A DNA stretch of 64,000 bases from Pomacea canaliculata (taxonomy: Eukaryota; Mollusca; Gastropoda; Architaenioglossa; Ampullariidae): NCBI RefSeq assembly GCF_003073045.1, contig NC_037590.1, forward strand, positions 36,076,751-36,140,750. Direction: 5' to 3'. This document shows, piece by piece, positions 49,501 through 61,700 of this stretch; position 1 is the first letter of the stretch; each line of letters begins with the position of its first letter. The notes beneath the pieces were generated by a model. It did not search any database. It was not told the origin of the DNA and saw only the letters and a program-made list of their open reading frames with translations. The position numbers and the translations under genes are program-made.

Positions 49501-51887
49501 TACCGTGGACGGACCTGCGCTACCTGTTCGGCGAGATCATGTATGGCGGTCACATCACTGACGACTGGGATCGGACTCTTTGCCGGACTTACCTGGAGGT
49601 CTACATGCACCCCGACATGGTATGATCCTGCTTCCTTTCACTCTGTCAGACTTTCATGGCGAGATATAACTTTATCACTCGCGCTGTGTCTGATGTTATA
49701 GCAGAGATAATGTACAGAACAACCCTCTGACTTAATTATAAAATATATTTTTGTAGTTTCATTTTGAGGCAACTGGGATAAAACTAATTTATATGTAAAA
49801 TATACGCAAGATATGGTTTTTTCATACTTTATTCTCCCTCGAGCTTTTGGTTCTGTGCTCACTGGCGTGATAGAAAATAATTTCACACCTTCTGTCCTTG
49901 CAGTTCGATGGCGAGCTGTACTTGGCCCCTGGCTTCCCCATCCCTCCCAACTCCGACTATAAAGGTTACCACACGTATATCGACGAGGCGCTGCCGCCAG
50001 AGAGTCCCTACCTGTACGGCCTTCACCCCAACGCTGAGATCGAGTTCCTGACGACGCTGTGCGACAACCTCTTCAGGACGGTTCTCGAGATGCAACCGCG
50101 CGACAGCGGCAGCGGCGGGGGAACCGGGGCCAGTCGAGAGGAAAAGGTGAGTATTGTGATCAGTGGTTACCTGTCGATTCCACATGCTCGAATTCGGTCT
50201 TTCTCTCTAGGTTTAGTCTGGACTTCCTGTTTCTGTCTACTTCTGGTCTGGGATTCTTTGTCTTTCTTAGTTCGGGTTGAATTAACTTATCTGTTAGTCT
50301 TGCTGTTCTTTAGCATACGTCGGTTGGTCTGTTTTTCTTCACAGGAACGAATGTATAAACATATTCTTTCCCCATCGCGCTCAATGATAAAAATGCACTT
50401 TTACTCCCTGTTTCTTCACAATTCCCTCTGTAAAAAGCTGAAAGCTTGGCTCCTTCAGCAAGGTGCGTTATGGAAATCCAAGCTAGTTTATATTCATAAT
50501 GACATGGCATCTTTCGTATTTTTCCTCTGTTCATGTCAATTCATGGTATGCTACTAGTAGTGTTACTACTATTTCTACACAATACCACCGCTACTGCTAA
50601 CGGTCTGACATGTCCACACTCTAGGTAAAAGCGCTGCTGGACGAGATCCTAGAGAAACTGCCGGACGAGTTCAACATGACAGAGATCATGGCCAAGGTGC
50701 CGCCTGAGGAACGAACCCCGTACGTCGTGGTGGCCTTCCAGGAGTGTGAGCGTATGAACATGCTGACCTCGGAGCTCCGCCGCTCTCTCAAGGAGCTGGA
50801 CTTGGGCCTCAAGGTAACCTAAGTTTCACTTCTACCTGCCACAATATTATTAGTTTTTATTTAAGTGTATAAGGCTTACTGTCAAGAAGAGAAATTCGTT
50901 TCCTCTTTTTCGTTAGCCTTAGAAACGGATTCTGTTTTTAGCAAAGAGGAGCTCTGACGTGCATTTTCCACCCTCTCTTTCCCATCCCTCATTGAAACAG
51001 GGAGAGTTGACCATCACCGCTGACATGGAGGAACTGTCCAACGCACTCTTTCTGGATGTGGTGCCAGCCAAGTGGGCGCGGCGCGCCTATCCGTCGTTGT
51101 ACAACCTCGCCGCGTGGTATGCCGACCTGCTGCAGCGCATCAAGGAGCTGGAGACCTGGACCTCAGACTTCCAACTGCCCGCCGCGGTGTGGCTGGCCGG
51201 CTTCTTTAACCCGCAGTCCTTCCTGACCGCCATCATGCAGCAAATGGCGCGCAAGAATGAGTGGCCTCTGGACCGCATGGTGCTGCAGTGTGACGTCACC
51301 AAGAAGACGCGCGAGGACATGGCCGGCCCTCCGCGTGAGGGGGCGTACGTGCATGGTCTTTACATGGAAGGTGAGTGAACAGACAAACGGACCCGACAGT
51401 CAGACTTCGCTGACACGATAATATTTCTGTCACTTGAGACTCGCAGTAAATGATAAAAGGAAAACAAAGCATAAATAAGGAAACGTAAATATAAGTTCAG
51501 ATATCTGGTATTTTAGGATACTAGGTTTTAGTGAGGGAAATGTGCTAATATTTCACTGCACCTTTCTTACACTATCAGCGATAAATACTGGCCTACTGCA
51601 CGTCATTAACATGTTTCCTATTGTTTGTCACCCCACCAGGAGCTCGGTGGGACACGCAGACTGGCATGATCACGGAAGCCCGCCTCAAGGAGTTGAACCC
51701 TCAGATGCCGGTCATCTTCATCAAGGCCATCCCTGTAGATCGCCAAGACTTGCGCGGCATGTACCAGTGCCCGGTGTACAAGACCAAGACACGCGGTCCC
51801 ACTTTTGTTTGGACCTTCAACCTGAAGTCCAAAGAGAAGGTCAGCAAGTGGGTGCTCGGGGGCGTGGCAATTCTGCTGCAAGTTTAA
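22594..51887 (+). CDS. DNAH9/11/17-like: Axonemal outer-arm dynein beta-type heavy chain (DNAH9/11/17 group), 55 exons, 4464 aa
   Basis: Ciliary motor ATPase of the outer dynein arm. Exons: 22594-22950, 23201-23388, 23780-23969, 24319-24418, 24793-25004, 25918-26151, 26545-26712, 26922-27038, 27349-27614, 27881-27949, 28347-28473, 28626-28881, 29359-29603, 29959-30144, 30472-30618, 30877-31131, 31365-31534, 31790-32012, 32503-32706, 33034-33435, 33753-33998, 34301-34525, 34751-34969, 35209-35361, 35507-35740, 36152-36444, 36775-36931, 37176-37438, 37725-37863, 38147-38239, 38461-38655, 38917-39127, 39284-39560, 40025-40307, 40581-40754, 41077-41382, 41699-41866, 42046-42285, 42460-42621, 42738-43361, 43630-43788, 44056-44289, 44453-44713, 44986-45132, 45274-46734, 46871-47041, 47411-47533, 47721-47914, 48319-48595, 48803-49030, 49308-49619, 49904-50146, 50625-50813, 51001-51370, 51640-51887. 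Every junction is in phase, giving 4465 codons including TAA, the family's usual length. P-loops: AAA1 GPAGTGKT 1848-1855, AAA2 GNAGSGKS 2129-2136, AAA3 GNAGTGKT 2456-2463, AAA4 GVGGSGKQ 2801-2808. The start ATG has A at -3. Which vertebrate paralogue is closest cannot be settled by eye. Confidence 0.96.
24105..24235 (+). mobile_element. Possible degenerate tRNA-derived SINE (dynein intron 3)
   Basis: TAGCATGGTTGTTAG at 24108-24122, followed by TTTGCTTGCCTGTGGAGC, matches the A-box half of a tRNA-derived SINE head (the TAGCxYAGTGGTTAG...GCTTGCCTGTGGAG pattern). The expected B-box (GGTTCGAATCC) is decayed, with only GGAAATCC remaining near 24170. No poly-A tail or target duplication was identified. 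Confidence 0.4.
25174..25386. mobile_element. Short hAT-type MITE with perfect 8-bp target duplication
   Basis: The 197-bp element (25182-25378) starts CAGGGGTGCCCATCC and ends AGTTGGGCACCACTG, whose reverse complement is CAGTGGTGCCCAACT, so the ends are terminal inverted repeats of hAT type. It is flanked by identical 8-bp direct repeats TTTTAGAT at 25174-25181 and 25379-25386, the target-duplication length of hAT transposases. There is no coding capacity. It lies in dynein intron 5 (25005-25917), away from both splice sites. Confidence 0.85.
29769..29935 (+). repeat. Imperfect minisatellite in dynein intron 13
   Basis: Copies of GAGTGTCATATTYTTATGTG-like sequence at 29769-29790, 29832-29855 and 29877-29899, with shorter fragments between them. 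Spacing is irregular (about 63 and 45 bp). The array ends 24 bp before exon 14, so it may overlap the polypyrimidine tract and branch region. Confidence 0.5.
36555..36605 (+). mobile_element. tRNA-derived SINE head fragment (dynein intron 26)
   Basis: TAGCTGAGTGGTTAGAC at 36559-36575, followed by ACGGCGTGCCAGG, is an excellent match to a tRNA D-arm and A-box (TRGCNNAGTGGTTAGA). No acceptor stem or complete T-arm follows, so this is not a tRNA gene. It is most simply the 5' part of a SINE inserted in the intron. Confidence 0.5.
36775..43788 (+). other. Dynein motor AAA1-AAA4 (exons 27-41)
   Basis: The principal ATPase AAA1 is in exons 27-29: P-loop at 36830-36853, then the Walker B region [12 protein letters not shown] and the [17 protein letters not shown] block. 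AAA2 (P-loop 38968-38991), AAA3 (41164-41187) and AAA4 (42984-43007) all keep complete Walker A lysines, so no nucleotide site is visibly lost. Exon 33 carries [20 protein letters not shown] and exon 36 [11 protein letters not shown], the Walker B regions of AAA2 and AAA3. Confidence 0.9.
38255..38312. repeat. (GT)n microsatellite in dynein intron 30
   Basis: GTGTGTGTGTGGTTGCTGTG-type interrupted dinucleotide repeat starting about 15 bp after the exon 30 donor. Confidence 0.7.
44056..45700 (+). other. Dynein stalk coiled coil and microtubule-binding domain (exons 42-45 start)
   Basis: The ascending helix CC1 runs through exons 42-43 (about residues 3010-3145, charged heptad-like [22 protein letters not shown]). 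The microtubule-binding tip spans exon 44 and early exon 45, with the conserved blocks [25 protein letters not shown] and [15 protein letters not shown]. The descending helix CC2 begins at [20 protein letters not shown]5 follows within the same 1461-bp exon 45, the largest exon of the gene. Confidence 0.85.
45700..51887 (+). other. Dynein AAA5, AAA6 and C-terminal domain (end of exon 45 to exon 55)
   Basis: Contains [14 protein letters not shown] and [16 protein letters not shown] of AAA5, the buttress helices in exon 45, then AAA6 ([37 protein letters not shown]). The C-terminal domain has [29 protein letters not shown] and [18 protein letters not shown]. The protein ends in [12 protein letters not shown], closely matching the end of vertebrate DNAH9/DNAH17 (family knowledge). 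Confidence 0.88.
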
Positions 51888-52780
51888 GAGCAATTGGCGG
51901 ATGAGAAAATCTACGTTTATGAATTTCAATTTCAAACGGTAACCGTTAACTTAAAGTTTAAAAAAAAAACAACCTCCGATTGATAACAAAACATATTTTT
52001 GTACGAATGCAGTGAAAGTGGTGTGTGTTGTGAATGCTACCTTCACGGGAGTGTGACGAGCCTCAAGACTTTGTGTGTTTTTTTCTTTGACCTGTTCATT
52101 CCGTCCTCATTGCATTGTCCGGCATTGCCACTTCAGAATTTTACAGTACAGTTGTGAAGAATATTTTTATGAAGACTGACATGTTTGCAAGCAGTGGTGT
52201 TCTATGGGCAAAAAGATCAAACAAAGGCGCTACAGTGCTGTTTATTAGGGAATTGGACTTCTGGAGGTTGCTTCCAGTCAACCAACAGCGAGAAAAAAAT
52301 TACTTTTTAGGATTTTTTTTCCTGTCAGTGAACTTATCAAACTTTAGAGCACGCTATCGCTGCCATAATCTGACGGTTTTTTTCTCTTTTTTTTATCTTT
52401 TGTTGTTATTCTTTTTGTGATCCTCTACCTTTCATAACCTGATTGTGTGGGAGAAGACGTTCAGCTTGGTTAAGACTTGAACATTTACTTGCAGACAGAT
52501 GTGTCTGTTTTTGTTTCTGATGCTTGCTAGATGTGAAAGCAGCGGCGAACAGTTCACGAGACGAAAGATTGCGTGTTTATAAATATTCACTTCAATGTCG
52601 CTTGTTTGTTGTAGAATACATTGAGAAAATATACAACATTATGCAAACTAATTATTTATTTTGTTTGTAAAATTATGTGAGGAATACAAAGATTAAAATG
52701 ATGGATATAAGAAAAGAATGTTTTATATAGGTGGAAATAAATTGTTTAACTGCCTGAATAAAAGAATACTATATTTCTGT
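51888..52780 (+). other. 3' UTR of the dynein heavy chain gene
   Basis: Non-coding AT-rich sequence after the TAA at 51885-51887. Two canonical polyadenylation hexamers AATAAA occur close together at 52736-52741 and 52757-52762. They are the first strong pair downstream of the stop and predict a 3' UTR of roughly 870-900 nt. Confidence 0.5.
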
Positions 52781-55700
52781 GCTGGTGTTATTTTACTAAG
52801 GACAGAATGGCGTGGTTAAAATATAAAGAACGTACGAACGAACTCTTTATTGAGCAAACCCTTTGGTTTGTTTCAAGGGGAAAATTGAAGGAAATCAAAC
52901 AGCATGAGCAAATACTAACATTTCTTTATGTTTCCGACAATGTATTTATTTCATTACTGTGTTGATACAGGCATACTTGATACAGATATCTAGAAATATT
53001 TGATGTATTGTAAGAAAAGCTTAAAATATGAAATCAAGCATTAGTACTAAATGTGTGACTAAATAATTCCGTAAAATAAATGTTGGAAACATAACTTGCG
53101 ATTGAAGTACATGGAAGTTACGATGTTGCCGTACGGACACAGGGGATGTAACCACGCTGAAACTTTAGCTCGCTAAAATGTAGTTATTTCCCTTGCAAGC
53201 GGTCATTACTGGACGTCGCATTTCCTTGTTCCTACCCACAGACTTCTATGATCAGAAAGTGTTTGTACCCGAGCCACTCAGTCTTGTTTCCGGTGTCATC
53301 ACTTTCTTACACTACATTAGATGAAAAGAACTGTTTATTTTAGAGATAATTCCCTTGCCGACATTGTAAGTACATGTTAGTATACCGTGACCTGTTGACG
53401 TGTACAGACTCAAAAGTTCAGCAAAAATAAAATTCAGTGGCAAGGAATCCCCGAAAGCGGTAAAACTGGCATGAGACCGGGTTAGGAGAGGTTTTCTGGA
53501 AATGTTAGAGTTGATGATCCATATATAAAGGCTCGGGGAGAAAAATTTCCCGAGCATAATTTTGAGTTATAATTGGTAGCGTAGAGAGAGTTCAGAGTTT
53601 GTGATGTCAATAACAATCTTTTAAACATGATGTTGTTTCAGGTCTTAAGCATTATCAAGTCAGGCAGGCTTTTTTGAATTAAGAATCTCATTTTCGGCTC
53701 TTCCCATTGGTTGTTCTCGTATTTTCATTCCTAGTTTGTTGTCTGTTTCATTACACTTCATTTTCTTCTTTTTTTTCTGTCTACATTTGGGAAGATGACA
53801 TTCCCCTCTCAAGTAGGTGGAAACTAGTCTGTCAAATATGACCGTGTACTGTAACCTACAAACCCTAACCATTTGGCATTATCACGGCAAGAGGTTCATT
53901 CTTTCCCTGATTAGTTTTACCAACGACTAACTGTTGTTTGGACTATTCTTGTCTTTTGGATTGAAAAAAAGTGGTTCGAAGGGGTAGCTATTAAGTATAT
54001 CGCTTTCCTGCTCCCAAAATACGTCTGCTGACACAGATGCGAAGGGAGGTAAGCTCTAATCTGCAGGGATTTCAAGGGGAGGTAAGCTTGGCTTTTTTTG
54101 TGGCAGATGCCGAGAGCAGTGGTCAAGATTGTCTCATTGTGTGTGAATCCTCACTAGGCAACAATGTACAGCTGCTCCAGCTTTTTTAACTCTAAAACTT
54201 TATAAAAGAATGATTTGCCAGATAATTTTGTCGTGGTGTTTACGTGACATACAAGCCTTTTTGCACTCAGCTGTTGTCATCATTGAAACGTATTTATTTT
54301 ATAGTTACCCCCGATAGATCGTTAAACTGCGAGTGAGCGAGTGCGTGGGTGTTGGTGGGCCACGTGGGAGAGGGGATGTTAACACCGGGACATATATCAC
54401 GGCAAGGCAGTCATCCATGTAAACAGATGACACGTGCAGAGAAAGAACAGCGCGCCCGAGGCGAGAGATGAACCCAGGACAGAAAACCCTCACTGTATTA
54501 GTGACAGTCATTTATGAAACGCCATTCACTGACAGGTGTGCGTGTGTGTGTGATGACAAGATGTTATGTACTGTTATGAAAATTACAAATGATGATCCAT
54601 TTACTTAATTATCAAACACTTTAAAAAAAGATTTCTGTCTTAATTGAGACAGTCCAAAGATCTGAATTTGTATGCGCGGATAACTAAACTATAACGAAGT
54701 AGACTACAGATGTTTAAAAGATATCAAGACTGTATGTTTGTCTGTCTGTCAGAGACATACACAAAGACAATTAGGAAGGAAAGGTAGGTAGGAAAGGAGT
54801 GAAGAAATAAACGAAAGAATGAAAGTTTTTTTCCAGCTACTGCTCTACAAAGACGTTCTAAAAGGCTTTATGAGTCTAGACCGGCAGAAAAGAATAGTAC
54901 TTAGCAGCAACAGACATTATTTACAGTATATTTAGTTAACGATCATTCAAGCGTGTAAACACGCCTCGTCAACTTTTTCCGCCATCTTTTCTCATCGCTC
55001 GCTTCTCGTTTTATGAGTCAGCAGATGCAAAGAGCGCGTGCAGAATGCTGTCGCCCGCACTCGCAGACGTTCCACAGAATCATCAGGAAAGAGGCAGTTG
55101 GCAATGTTCTTGTGACTTCTCACTTAACCTCTCACTACAGGCTGCCAAAGTTTCCGATGAACGATGATGGTGTTTCAAAGCGGGTCTGGATGAAAAAATA
55201 AAAAGTGATAGTAGATGTGTGGTCATGCGAGAATGTCCAGAAAGAAGGCGGAGAGTGACGTAAATGGGGATTTTTATTTTTATTTATTTATTATTGATTT
55301 ATTTTTTGTCAAGAAGGGAAACTATTTCTTGTTCAAGTGCGTGGCGTGCGTCTGTGCGCATGCGTGGTGAATGTGGAGCGATAGCCGTGCGGTAACAAGG
55401 AGAAACAGTCGGACCATAAGTACAAGCAATGAAATGTCTTTATGTCACGCCATTCACTGAGAGTGACTACACAGACATTAAAAAATCTGATACCAACGAC
55501 ATCTAATAAAAGATGTTAACGAAGCAGTCATTGAACATTCCCAAAACTTATCAGCAAATACAACTTTGCGCAAAAACTTTTGAAGTTCTTATTTTAAGGA
55601 GCAGAAAATTAATTATTGCGGGATTTTATGTAGTGATAAAGGCGGTTCTGCTTAAATATTCTTTATTTCTCATTCTTCTTGTATTTTATTTTATTTTTTT

Positions 55701-58700
55701 CATTGATTTTTTTTTAATCTTCTTTTTTTTTTTTCACAGATCTTTTACATTGTTCGAGCACAAAAATTGCACAAAACTGAATACCTCAAAAAAACAGTTC
55801 ATTCTCTATCCTTTAATCTCTCACTCAACTCTGGCACTCGCTAGCATGTTAATTAATGTACCTTGTTATTGAAGAGCAAAGAAACAATCCTCTCAACCCC
55901 ACCCCGCCTCCCCCCACCGCCCAAAAAAAGGTCATAAACCATCTCAGTCACACAAAAGCTCAGCATCATACTGCGTCCAACTGTGATGAGGGTCTAGTCA
56001 TGCACACCGTTGCCAGCGACGTGGACGACGTTCACAGCGGATCTAGACCTGCGTGACGCAGTTATCCATCCAGTCACGTGCCCCACCAGACAGACTGCGC
56101 ACGCGCAGAGATTAAGGGGCCCAACAGAACGTGTGCGTCATAACCGCCGTTCAACCTCGAAATCCTGGCGATCACGTTCCTCGGCTTTTAAGCCACCATG
56201 AAACGAAATGAAAAAGTAATGAGAAATTGAGTCACTCTTCGCAAGAGACAAGCAAAAAATATAAATAAATAACAAAATAGAACAATAAAACAACAAAAAA
56301 TAAACAAACCAATAAGAACAGACTGAGGAAGCTCGCCGAAGGGAGAGTGAATGGTGGATGGGCGGAAGCCAGGGAGGAAAAACAATGAATTATTTGGTTA
56401 GACAGCGCTGTTGTCTTTGTCAGAGTAGTCGGTTGTGGTTATAATAATGAACTTGATTTTGCTTTGGAGCCAGTTAACTGTCATCCTCGGCTGCTGTTCG
56501 AAGGCTGCTGCACGCGATCCTGGTAGAGGTGGCTGCAGGTCGCGGTCGTAACTGTCAACGTCGCCCGCGTCGTCGAGAGGTCGGGGAGAGCGTGAGTGAC
56601 GTGTCTGCTCCGAGCGGTCACGTGCTCCCCATGCGCATGTCCTATCATCGTTGACACGTCATAAACGACAAAGCCCTGATTTGCCCTCATCTCCTAGTTT
56701 GATTGAAAAGGTCCTGTAAAAATCAGAAAATTATCTGTCACTTCCGAGGAGTTGTTGTAGAGAAAAGAAAAGGATACGTCAGTTATTCCCCCTTGTCCTG
56801 AAATATGAAGCTGGTCTTTTGTGGAGAAACTAGACAGCATTACTGTTCATGATATTCTGAAAAGTTATCCCGTTATTCTCGAAGTTGTAAAGTTTGGGTT
56901 TTTTTTTTTTTCCTTCTTTTTTTTTCTTTCTGTACAGGACTATTGGAGTATTTTTTTTTCTACTGATTTGATTACAATTGTGAGGTCAGAAGATGCATGA
57001 TGAAGTGTGTAGGTGTGTATCTCAAGATCGGAAGGATAAGTGTTCACCCATATTCGGGAAAATACTCTGAGCTTCACTCATTCATTCAAAAAGTCACGCT
57101 TCACAAGCCGTTAACGCTAAATGTTTCACTAGTTCAATTCGTCTTTCATCAAAGCGTGACGTGTATGCGTGAGGTGTGTGTGTGTGCGCGCGCGAGCGCC
57201 CAAGCATCACATTGCATTATCATTCCTTATAAATAATATCTCTTCTCACTCCTCGATAACCTTTTGACTTCTGCTCTGCCACAAGTATTAATTTGTTAAA
57301 CCTCTTGAAGACTTTTGTAGCTGGAAGCCTGGCAATGAAGTCTTTGACTATTAGACTTCTGGGAGGCACTTGTACCTGGTCAGCCACTCATCTTGGTCAG
57401 TGCGCGACTCTCCATCAGACTGACACTAATTTTTCCACTTAATCTCACACGAGAGCTCGTTAATTTGGAGGACTGTTTCTCCTAGACCAGCAGCCACTCA
57501 TTCAGTCAGCCAGCTGTCGCCTGTTCTCATTTCACACCTCAGTGCCTGGGTGAGGTGCACTCGCGATAGACGTACATCGCGTGATGTCACTTTGTTACAA
57601 GCTTCCCAGCTGCTGGGGTAGATCGTTTGTGTAACCGAGTTGCAGACGACTCTGCACTGAGCTGCTACAGCTGAGACTGGGGTAGCTTCCACCATCAGGG
57701 AGGCGCGTGCCGGGGGATGTAGGAGGATTTGCGGGCGCGGTGCCCAGCCAGGTGGTAGATGTAACAGGAGCTGACGTCAGTCACGTGATCTGAGCTCACA
57801 GGCTGGACCAAGGTTGCACCACTCACCTGTGGATACGGTGCATGAGCGTCATCGCACCAACTGTTCGCACTTAAAAGCTAACGACCATGCTAAGTACCAC
57901 AAAGCGGCCTGAACAGTTTCACCTGCTGGGTCTTTTAACAGAATGTAAAAACTCTTTTTAAGTAGACAAGGTTATGGAATGGAGGTTGGGTCTGGCACAT
58001 ACCAGAAACAAATATCATAGATTTGACAGTGTTTTTGGTTAATAAAAGTCTGGTAGTATAGGGAGAAAAAATAAAACCTCGAAGGGTTTGCTGGTCATTT
58101 ATTCTCACTTATTGTTACCTATTATCACATCAGTGATGCGTGAACAACACCTGTCACCTGGCTATACATGTCACTGACTGTAGATGATTCATAACAGTTT
58201 CAGTCAACCGTAGCGGGCGTTGAGTCTTTACTGTGAATTATCGACTGCGTGTCTCCAGCCATGTCTATCAGTGTGCTGCACTCCTTGATCTCACAGACCC
58301 CACGTGACCAGCCTTCTCTTAATGAGATAGTCACGCACACGTTTCCAATATCAGGCCGTCCAAGCAGGGTAACTTCCGGTTCCGGTCTCGGTTGAAACAA
58401 AGTCGCCACGGGATGACTAATCTCTCCACTTCATTGTGGCTTCAATCGTCAAGCAGACTTTCATCGCCGATCATTTGACACTGATGTAGTAGCGTTAGAA
58501 GAATCGTTGCTACTTACATTGTAAATCTCATCCCATTAATTAACTGATTTTTCTGTTGTGTGTTTTCCATATAATTTGTCCTGTAAAAAATATTGTTTTC
58601 GTATAATTACATTTAATAATATTTTTTCCATTTCCTGGAATAATTTCCTTTGTGATCTTTTTTTTCCCCTACAAAGATAAAAAGAAAATTTCCACTGCAA

Positions 58701-61700
58701 CATTTGGATGGAAAAATATTTTTAAAACCATGAAGCGGATTGGCACAGGGACACGTAGGTTAGATGATTACCTCTTTATTTATCTGTTCGTTCCTCATCT
58801 AAAACAGGCTCCCTCGTGCACACTTTCACACACACACACCTACAGATAGCGTACGTGTACGTGTACTGTGCACGCAGTGGGCCACACGGCGAGCGGTGGC
58901 GCAAGGCCGCGGGGGGTGAAGGTCGTGACACTGTGGGGCCATTGCCACCCAGGTCGTGACCGACTTTAGCGACCACTGCAGTGCGGCACGGCGCAGGGTG
59001 TGTTGGAGGGCTGTGTGGGGGAGATAGGGTGGGGTAGGGGGTGTGTCGACGATCTTGTACCGATAATCACGTGGGGCGCCTCTCCGCGCATCCCTCTCAG
59101 CGCTGTTTACGTCCACGAGCTGGCGACCTTGAACTTGCTTGACCTGCTTTGTGGGCCAGACTTGTTTTGATTCCAATTCTTGAACGCAGGGCGAGCGAGC
59201 GAGCGAGAAAGAGTGACTGGAGGGAGGAAAACCGCCCGGAAACGATGTGTCTCTGCACATTTTTATCCTCATCCCAGAAACATTTTTTTTTAAGGAACTG
59301 GTAAGAGAACAAAGAGGAAGCGGGATGAGGGGAGACAATCTGCTTCTTATTTTCGAAAAAGGTGCCCCCCTCCCCTACCTCCAGCGTGTTGTTTATGAGC
59401 AAAGGTCTTCATTTTGTCTATTGATTTGAGCTCAGGGCAAACTGCGCTTTTAACGTGACCATGCCCCAAACTGTCCCAGAAAATCTTAACTGGGTCACAA
59501 ACTGTCCTAAGTTGGAGGTGGAGAGACAGCGCCAGTAACAGTCAGAATACATAGTTATTAGTGCACTGCTGCACGAAGATTAATTAGTATAAAACTCTCG
59601 AACTAAGTGTCATTAGCACAAAAAGGTTATTTGAGCATCTGCTTGACCGATAACAATACAAATATTATGTTTCCATTGCCTCACTCGGTGCATGTCCCAG
59701 CAACACCTGACTTTTCATATTTAAAAAAAACAAGGTTAATAGGTTCCGGCACATTATTTGTATTTCCAAGAACAAATGTGTAAAAGTAGTCGATCTGGGG
59801 AATACTAAACTTCGACATTATAATTATTTATTCAACGCTCGAGAAAGTCTTCACAAGTCTTACAATAAACTTTCAAAAGCCGCCAGGTGTATAAATATAT
59901 GTATGTATCAGATCTTTCACCTCGTGAGACACGTAAAAATAATTTATTCAAACTATTTTCTTGGTCAAAACATCTCGACCTTCAAGTTTGCCCGATTTAA
60001 CAAGTCGGACCAACGCGTACCGAGTTCATGACCCTCTCACCTCCGATACCCGAACTGCGCACAAGGGTGTGACGTCACCACCCAAAAGTAGTCCCTTGAC
60101 GATTATGCGCATTAATTTCTCTTGCGTCACAGATCCAGCGTTGCTCACGTATTCGTGTCACTGTCAAGTAAACCAGGTAACGACTGTCCAGGAGATAAAA
60201 TAGATGTGCGGACCAGGTGACTGTGATTTACCGATGTGCGTCGGTGGATTTGTCGCGGCTCGCGGACACAAAGGTCAAGCTATTTCACACCCGCAAATTA
60301 GCGCACGTTGCCGGTGGAGAAATTTAAATATAGAACTGCCCAACGGCCGGGATATGCGTCTGATCTACGTGTTTCCTGTTTGCACCAGCCATTATCCCAT
60401 GTCATAAACTGTGTTGTCTGTGAAGAGTATTTGTGGGATTTTTTTTTTTTTTCTTACTGACCTACCGAGGTGAATTTATTATCAAAATAAATTGCGTGTA
60501 GCTCATAATAACATATTAATTGCTACAATCTAAGCTAACTGCTCCCTTTGCGGAAACATCAACGATGATATATAGAGGGAAAAAAAAGAGAGATAGCATC
60601 GATGTTAAAGTTTATGTCGTCAGGACCATGGAAAACAGGATGTATATTTTAATGGATGTGTATGTTAATAAGTCTAGCTCGTGATATGATGACGTCATGT
60701 TGTTAACCGTGTTCTGTGCACAGGTGAGAATCTGGGTCTTGCAGGCCTAAACGGAAGGGAGTTACTTTGTAGTAGTTTAGAAAGTAAGTTGCCATGTTTT
60801 AAAAAAGTAGTCACGTGGAGTTGTCAGAGCAATGAAGTTCAACAACGATGTTGCTGCTCTTTGAGAATAAAGGATCGCTCAGGAGGTCCTGCAGGTGGCA
60901 AAGTGGGGATAATGAACGCTGCTCCACCCCCTGACTTTGATCCGCTATTAATGATACAAGATTCTGGCGAACATGTCAGGAATAATCTTAAGTTTTTATT
61001 TTAGTTCTTATTTATTCTTCAATATGACTTTCATCGCTGATGGACTGCATGGATGTTCCTCGACTGGAACTGCCATAGTTTTACATTCTCCGTTCCTTCC
61101 CTTTCTTAGGGGAAGCCGAGCGTGTCTACATGACCTGGGCTTCCTGCCACAAAGGGGCTTCAACCTTTCGCCTTTTTATTTTTCTGATTCCTATTTTGGA
61201 CCCAGCATATGTCCGAGTCTCTGCTATTTTCTGAAAGGCCATGCAAACCTCGCGAAGAGCCACTCATGCTAATTAAATATTAACTCTTCGGCTTTGTCCA
61301 CTTGAGCTCATACTTTGGGAGCCTGTAACAGGTCGAGTCCAAACCGGACACAGGCTTGCAGGTCTCGCAGTGGTAAAAATTCTGACTGGAGAAATCTGAA
61401 CCGGATATGGGCTCACAGCTCGACTGATAAAAGCCGCCTGGATGCCGAGGCGCATGCTCCGACACCGAGAACCATCCACTCACTCAAGATGGAGTTTTTT
61501 TCTGTTTTAAGGAAAACGCGGATGCTGTGGCATGTTGGCGATGTTTCGAGTTCTTTCATCTTCTCTTCAGTTCTCGGCTTCCGGTTTAGAAAGGGTGAGA
61601 ATTATGAACGTGTGGTTAAGGATTTCCCTCCCCTTGCTTGACATGGGCGCGTCTACAAGTGGCATGGATGCTCGTAGTTTGTTGTGGCTGATCCCGCGTT

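Noticed and set aside
58200..58409. 69-codon minus-strand frame
   Set aside because: It starts at GTG rather than ATG, matches no known family, and has no flanking exons.
61280..61483. 67-codon minus-strand frame with several cysteines
   Set aside because: It has no ATG, is preceded immediately by an in-frame stop, and shows no recognised cysteine-domain spacing.
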